A program made the translations under genes and the position numbers. The notes beneath the pieces are model-generated. The model was not told the DNA's origin, did no database searches, and worked only from the letters and a program-made list of their open reading frames with translations. DNA of 9,473 bases from URNF01 sp045594105 (GTDB lineage Bacteria; Bacillota; Clostridia; Oscillospirales; Acutalibacteraceae), in assembly GCA_045594105.1 (NCBI GenBank), contig JAZNXY010000065.1, forward strand, positions 1 through 9,473, written 5' to 3'. Positions 7,324 to 9,473 of this stretch are shown here, one piece after another (position 1 is the first letter of the stretch; each line of letters begins with the position of its first letter).

Positions 7324-8700
7324 ATGGATATCGGCATTGTGATTATATATCTTTTTCTGCTGGTTGGCATCGGGCTTTTGGGCGGCAGACAGGTAAAAAC
7401 CGCAGAGGGCTTTACCGCCACAGATAAAACCTACGGTGCACCCGTGATTTTTATGAGTATGGCAGCTTCTTTTATCGGTGGCGGTTTTTCCGCAGGCAAT
7501 GCCGCTTACAGCTTTGAAAACGGTATCGGTATGACGGTGGCCCTGCTCGGCTTCAGCATTGCCACCATACTGACGGGGCGGTATCTTACAGGCGGTATTG
7601 CACGCTTTTCGGGTGCCGCTTCGGTCGGGGACATTATGGCCCGTGCATACGGCCGCCACGCAGGTATCATCACGGGGGTTTTCTCGTTTATAATGTCTGC
7701 GGGGGTGGTTGGTGCACAGATAGAGGGAATGGGCGGCATTTTACATACACTTCTCAACATCCACCCTACCGCAGGGGTGTTGCTCGGTGTTGCGGTGGTG
7801 CTGCTGTACTCCACTGTCGGCGGTTTGTGCTCGGTCATTGCCGCAGACGTTGTGCAGTTTATCTTGTTGGCGGTTGGCATGCCGCTACTGCTCGTTTGTG
7901 CCGTCTTATCGGCAGGCGGTGTCGGTGCGGTGGTTGAGGCAACCCCAAAGACGTTGTTCAACCCCTTAAATAACTGCACCGTTTCTTCACTCCTATCCCT
8001 TGCTGCTACCTTTGCCTTCGGGGAACTGTTGGCACCGCCGTACACACAGCGTTTGCTGATTGGCAAGGACTTAAAAGCCGCCGCCCGTGGCACCGTTGCC
8101 GGCGGTGTGTTTTCCATACCCTTCTTTCTGATCACCTTTTTTATAGGACTTGTCGCACGCGCGCTTTGTGTCACCTCCACCTCGGCCGATGCCATGCCTG
8201 CACTGATCAATGCGGTGTTGCCGACAGGGGTACGTGGTATTGTTATGGCTTCATTGGTATCTATGCTGTTGTCTGCCGCCGACGGCTTTTTGAACGGTGC
8301 CGCAGTTGGTCTTGTACACGACGCTTTGCGTCCTGTCGGCGTGGTATCTGCACACAACGAATTGAGAGCCCTGCGGCTCACCAACCTGCTGACAGGTGTT
8401 ACCGCCACCGCTGCAGCATTGCTGTTACCCGATATTTTTTTGATTTTGAAGCTCGCTTATACCTTTTGGTGTCCGGTGATTGTGCCGCCGCTTACCTTCG
8501 CCCTGCTTAGCAAGCCGACGCCGCCGCACGCTTTTCGCACAGGGCTTGCGGGCGGCTTTTTTGTCACCTTTTGTTGGGAGCTTTTGCTGGGAAGTCCGTT
8601 TGGGATAGCGGGTGCGCCACTCGGCATGGTGATAAACTTTTTGTTACTCTCCATCCTCACGAAAAAGGAGGAAAGGGCAAAGATTTTAGTGCGGTTATAA
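7324..8700 (+). CDS. Sodium:solute symporter (SSS family), substrate unknown
   Basis: Integral membrane protein of 458 residues with about 13 predicted hydrophobic helices, the usual topology of the SSS family (LeuT-like fold), which couples solute uptake to Na+. The N-terminal helix IIYLFLLVGIGLLGG is followed by GRQVKTAEGF, similar to the common GRRxKTxEDF-type loop of the family. ASFIGGGFSAGNAAYSFENG forms the second helix region, and LLSAADGFLNGAA near residues 315-327 corresponds to the MSTADSxLN region that shapes the Na2 site. A GTG at 7315 is in frame, but AGGTG at 7313-7317 is well placed (6 nt) as ribosome binding site for the ATG at 7324. The gene is divergent from the nucleoside operon and ends before a strong terminator. 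Substrate cannot be deduced; nucleoside or base uptake is only a contextual guess. Confidence 0.88.
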   Translation: MDIGIVIIYLFLLVGIGLLGGRQVKTAEGFTATDKTYGAPVIFMSMAASFIGGGFSAGNAAYSFENGIGMTVALLGFSIATILTGRYLTGGIARFSGAASVGDIMARAYGRHAGIITGVFSFIMSAGVVGAQIEGMGGILHTLLNIHPTAGVLLGVAVVLLYSTVGGLCSVIAADVVQFILLAVGMPLLLVCAVLSAGGVGAVVEATPKTLFNPLNNCTVSSLLSLAATFAFGELLAPPYTQRLLIGKDLKAAARGTVAGGVFSIPFFLITFFIGLVARALCVTSTSADAMPALINAVLPTGVRGIVMASLVSMLLSAADGFLNGAAVGLVHDALRPVGVVSAHNELRALRLTNLLTGVTATAAALLLPDIFLILKLAYTFWCPVIVPPLTFALLSKPTPPHAFRTGLAGGFFVTFCWELLLGSPFGIAGAPLGMVINFLLLSILTKKEERAKILVRL

Positions 8701-8726
8701 CCGTATCGCAGGGACTTTTCGGACAC

Positions 8727-8764
8727 AAAAAAACCGCCCCGTGATATTCACGGGGCGGTTTTTT
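8727..8764. terminator. Strong bidirectional intrinsic terminator
   Basis: An 11-bp perfect GC-rich stem (CCGCCCCGTGA / TCACGGGGCGG) with a 3-nt TAT loop is flanked by seven A on the left and six T on the right. It therefore has a U-tract in both directions. It lies 26 nt after the symporter stop at 8700 and 6 nt after the minus-strand small-gene stop at 8771, and ends both transcripts. Confidence 0.93.
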
Positions 8765-8770
8765 ACACTT

Positions 8771-8893
8771 TTATTTGGGCATCGAGCCTTTGGACAAGAA
8801 ATCGCCCATATCGAAATCGACTTCGTGGTCATCCGCAATCGCAGCATCCACGCTAACGGATACAACGTCCATTTCAGGAGCTTCGTAGTTCAT
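8771..8893 (-). CDS. Small acidic 40-residue protein of unknown function
   Basis: A short frame reads ATG (8893) to TAA (8771). The product begins MNYEAPEMDVVSVSVDAA and ends GDFLSKGSMPK. It has ten acidic and two lysine residues, no cysteine and no membrane segment. A near-perfect Shine-Dalgarno GGGAGG (8902-8907) sits 8 nt before the ATG, and the bidirectional terminator begins just after the stop, so the frame fills the space between rpsI and terminator exactly. I do not know a function. From memory, many clostridial genomes encode short peptides starting M-(N/K)-Y-E-x-P-x-M-(E/D), some of which look like peptide precursors, but no maturation or export gene is visible here. No clear separate promoter or strong terminator is seen after rpsI, so it may be co-transcribed with the ribosomal genes. 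Confidence 0.72.
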   Translation of the reverse strand: MNYEAPEMDVVSVSVDAAIADDHEVDFDMGDFLSKGSMPK

Positions 8894-8901
8894 CTCGTTA
8901 T

Positions 8902-8936
8902 CCTCCCTTATGCCAAAAGGCATATTCTTCTTTTGG
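8902..8936 (-). promoter_or_regulatory. RBS and alternative hairpins before the small gene
   Basis: On the minus strand, GGGAGG (8907-8902) is directly preceded by a 5-bp stem with a four-base loop (ATGCC-TTTT-GGCAT, 8923-8910). The bases at 8913-8919 could instead pair with 8930-8936 (CCAAAAG / CTTTTGG, 10-nt loop), so the two hairpins are mutually exclusive. Neither includes the ribosome binding site itself. They may only shape the leader; a regulatory role is speculative. Confidence 0.3.
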
Positions 8937-8992
8937 AAAATGACTTCCAGGACGCCAAAGCATACAAGCGAAACGTAATTCTTGGAAAAAAA

Positions 8993-9397
8993 TTAACGTT
9001 TGGAGAACTGGGGAGCGCGACGAGCGCCTTTCAAGCCGTATTTCTTTCTTTCCTTCATACGCGGATCGCGGGTGAGGAAGCCGGCTTTTTTCAGCTCGGA
9101 GCGAAGTTCTTCGCTGTTGTACTGCAGCAGAGCACGGGAAACACCGTGACGGATAGCGCCCGCCTGGCCGGTAACACCGCCGCCTGCTACACGGCATTCA
9201 ATGTCAAATTTTTCAGTAAGACCGGTGAGCTCGAGGGGCTGACGCACGATGAGCTTCAAGGTCTCGAGGCCAAAGTAATCGTCGATGTCACGATCATTGA
9301 TGGTCACTTTACCGGTGCCCTGGTACAAACGAACACGGGCAACGGATTTCTTTCTTCTGCCGGTACCGTAGAAATACGGTCTCTTATTGTAATCCAT
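8993..9397 (-). CDS. rpsI: 30S ribosomal protein S9
   Basis: Small-subunit ribosomal protein, whose C-terminal tail reaches toward the decoding-site tRNA. The 134-residue product is complete and shows family landmarks: YGTGRRKKSVARVRLYQGTG near residues 10-29, the central INDRDIDDYFG, GGGVTGQAGAIRHGVSRAL, and the basic C-terminus RDPRMKERKKYGLKGARRAPQFSKR, with the usual SKR end. The ATG at 9397 is 18 nt after the rplM stop; the purine-rich AAGGAAGGGG ribosome binding site begins in the rplM stop codon, about 10 nt from the ATG. The L13-S9 pair is the standard bacterial arrangement. Codon choice is typical of a highly expressed gene. Confidence 0.98.
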   Translation of the reverse strand: MDYNKRPYFYGTGRRKKSVARVRLYQGTGKVTINDRDIDDYFGLETLKLIVRQPLELTGLTEKFDIECRVAGGGVTGQAGAIRHGVSRALLQYNSEELRSELKKAGFLTRDPRMKERKKYGLKGARRAPQFSKR

Positions 9398-9415
9398 AAT
9401 TCACTAACCCCTTCC

Positions 9416-9473
9416 TTAAAATTCACGTGCGACAGGTTTCTGCGCAGCGTGTGCGTGCTCACCGTCAGCATAG
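9416..9473 (-). CDS. rplM: 50S ribosomal protein L13, C-terminal end (partial)
   Basis: Only the last 18 codons and the TAA stop (9416-9418) are inside the window; the gene continues beyond 9473. The visible tail reads YADGEHAHAAQKPVAREF, in which HAHAAQKP matches the H-P-H-x-A-Q-x-P pattern at the L13 C-terminus, and it directly precedes rpsI as in most bacteria. L13 is an early-assembling large-subunit protein. The fragment is too short to judge anything unusual. Confidence 0.92.
   Translation of the reverse strand, partial: YADGEHAHAAQKPVAREF

Noticed and set aside
7506..8408. Minus-strand open frame (300 codons) opposite the symporter
   Set aside because: The product is Thr/Pro/Ala-rich without motifs and mirrors the codon bias of the symporter gene; it is a shadow.
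8894..8992. Separate promoter for the small gene
   Set aside because: The best candidate -10 (TATGCT) has only a poor -35 match, so I do not report it as a feature.
8898..9197. Minus-strand 99-codon frame overlapping rpsI
   Set aside because: Alternative frame inside the S9 gene; the product is an arginine-rich shadow.

Overview
The window looks like a chromosomal segment of a Gram-positive, low-to-mid GC anaerobe of the class Clostridia, most likely Oscillospirales (Ruminococcaceae-like). The reasons are strong GGAGG ribosome binding sites throughout, an S9 protein with a clostridial-type sequence, and a multi-hairpin intergenic repeat (CCTTCCCC-TTGA-GGGGAAGG) of a kind I recall as common in such genomes. 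The taxonomic call is inference.

Layout. Positions 1-266 are non-coding: a hairpin at 1-27, then a repeat element of about 165 bp built from consecutive small hairpins. From 7209 down to 267, on the minus strand, runs one seven-gene operon: an SGNH/GDSL hydrolase broken by a frameshift, deoC, deoD, deoB, cdd, pdp and a membrane-anchored protein I do not recognise. A good sigma-A promoter lies at 7237-7265. The five junctions from the hydrolase to pdp are start/stop overlaps (TAATG, TGATG or TTGA), each with a Shine-Dalgarno about 7 nt from the start; the last gene follows pdp after 4 nt. The ribosome binding sites and overlaps revise several starts, notably a TTG start for deoB. Divergently, 7324-8700 (+) encodes a sodium:solute symporter. 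A strong bidirectional terminator at 8727-8764 separates it from a minus-strand block holding the end of rplM (L13), rpsI (S9) and a 40-codon small gene at 8771-8893.

How the genes work together. Cdd deaminates (deoxy)cytidine to (deoxy)uridine. Pdp and DeoD phosphorolyse pyrimidine and purine nucleosides to free bases and (deoxy)ribose-1-phosphate. DeoB converts these to the 5-phosphates, and DeoC splits deoxyribose-5-phosphate into acetaldehyde and glyceraldehyde-3-phosphate. This is a nearly complete (deoxy)nucleoside salvage and carbon-recovery route without a recognisable nucleoside transporter or DeoR/CytR-type regulator in the window. The divergent symporter is a conceivable but unproven uptake partner.

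Most of the window is ordinary metabolism. The less ordinary parts are the small acidic peptide gene after rpsI, the coupled membrane protein of unknown role, the frameshifted hydrolase heading the operon, and the composite hairpin repeat. I see no strong evidence for a wholly new multi-gene system.
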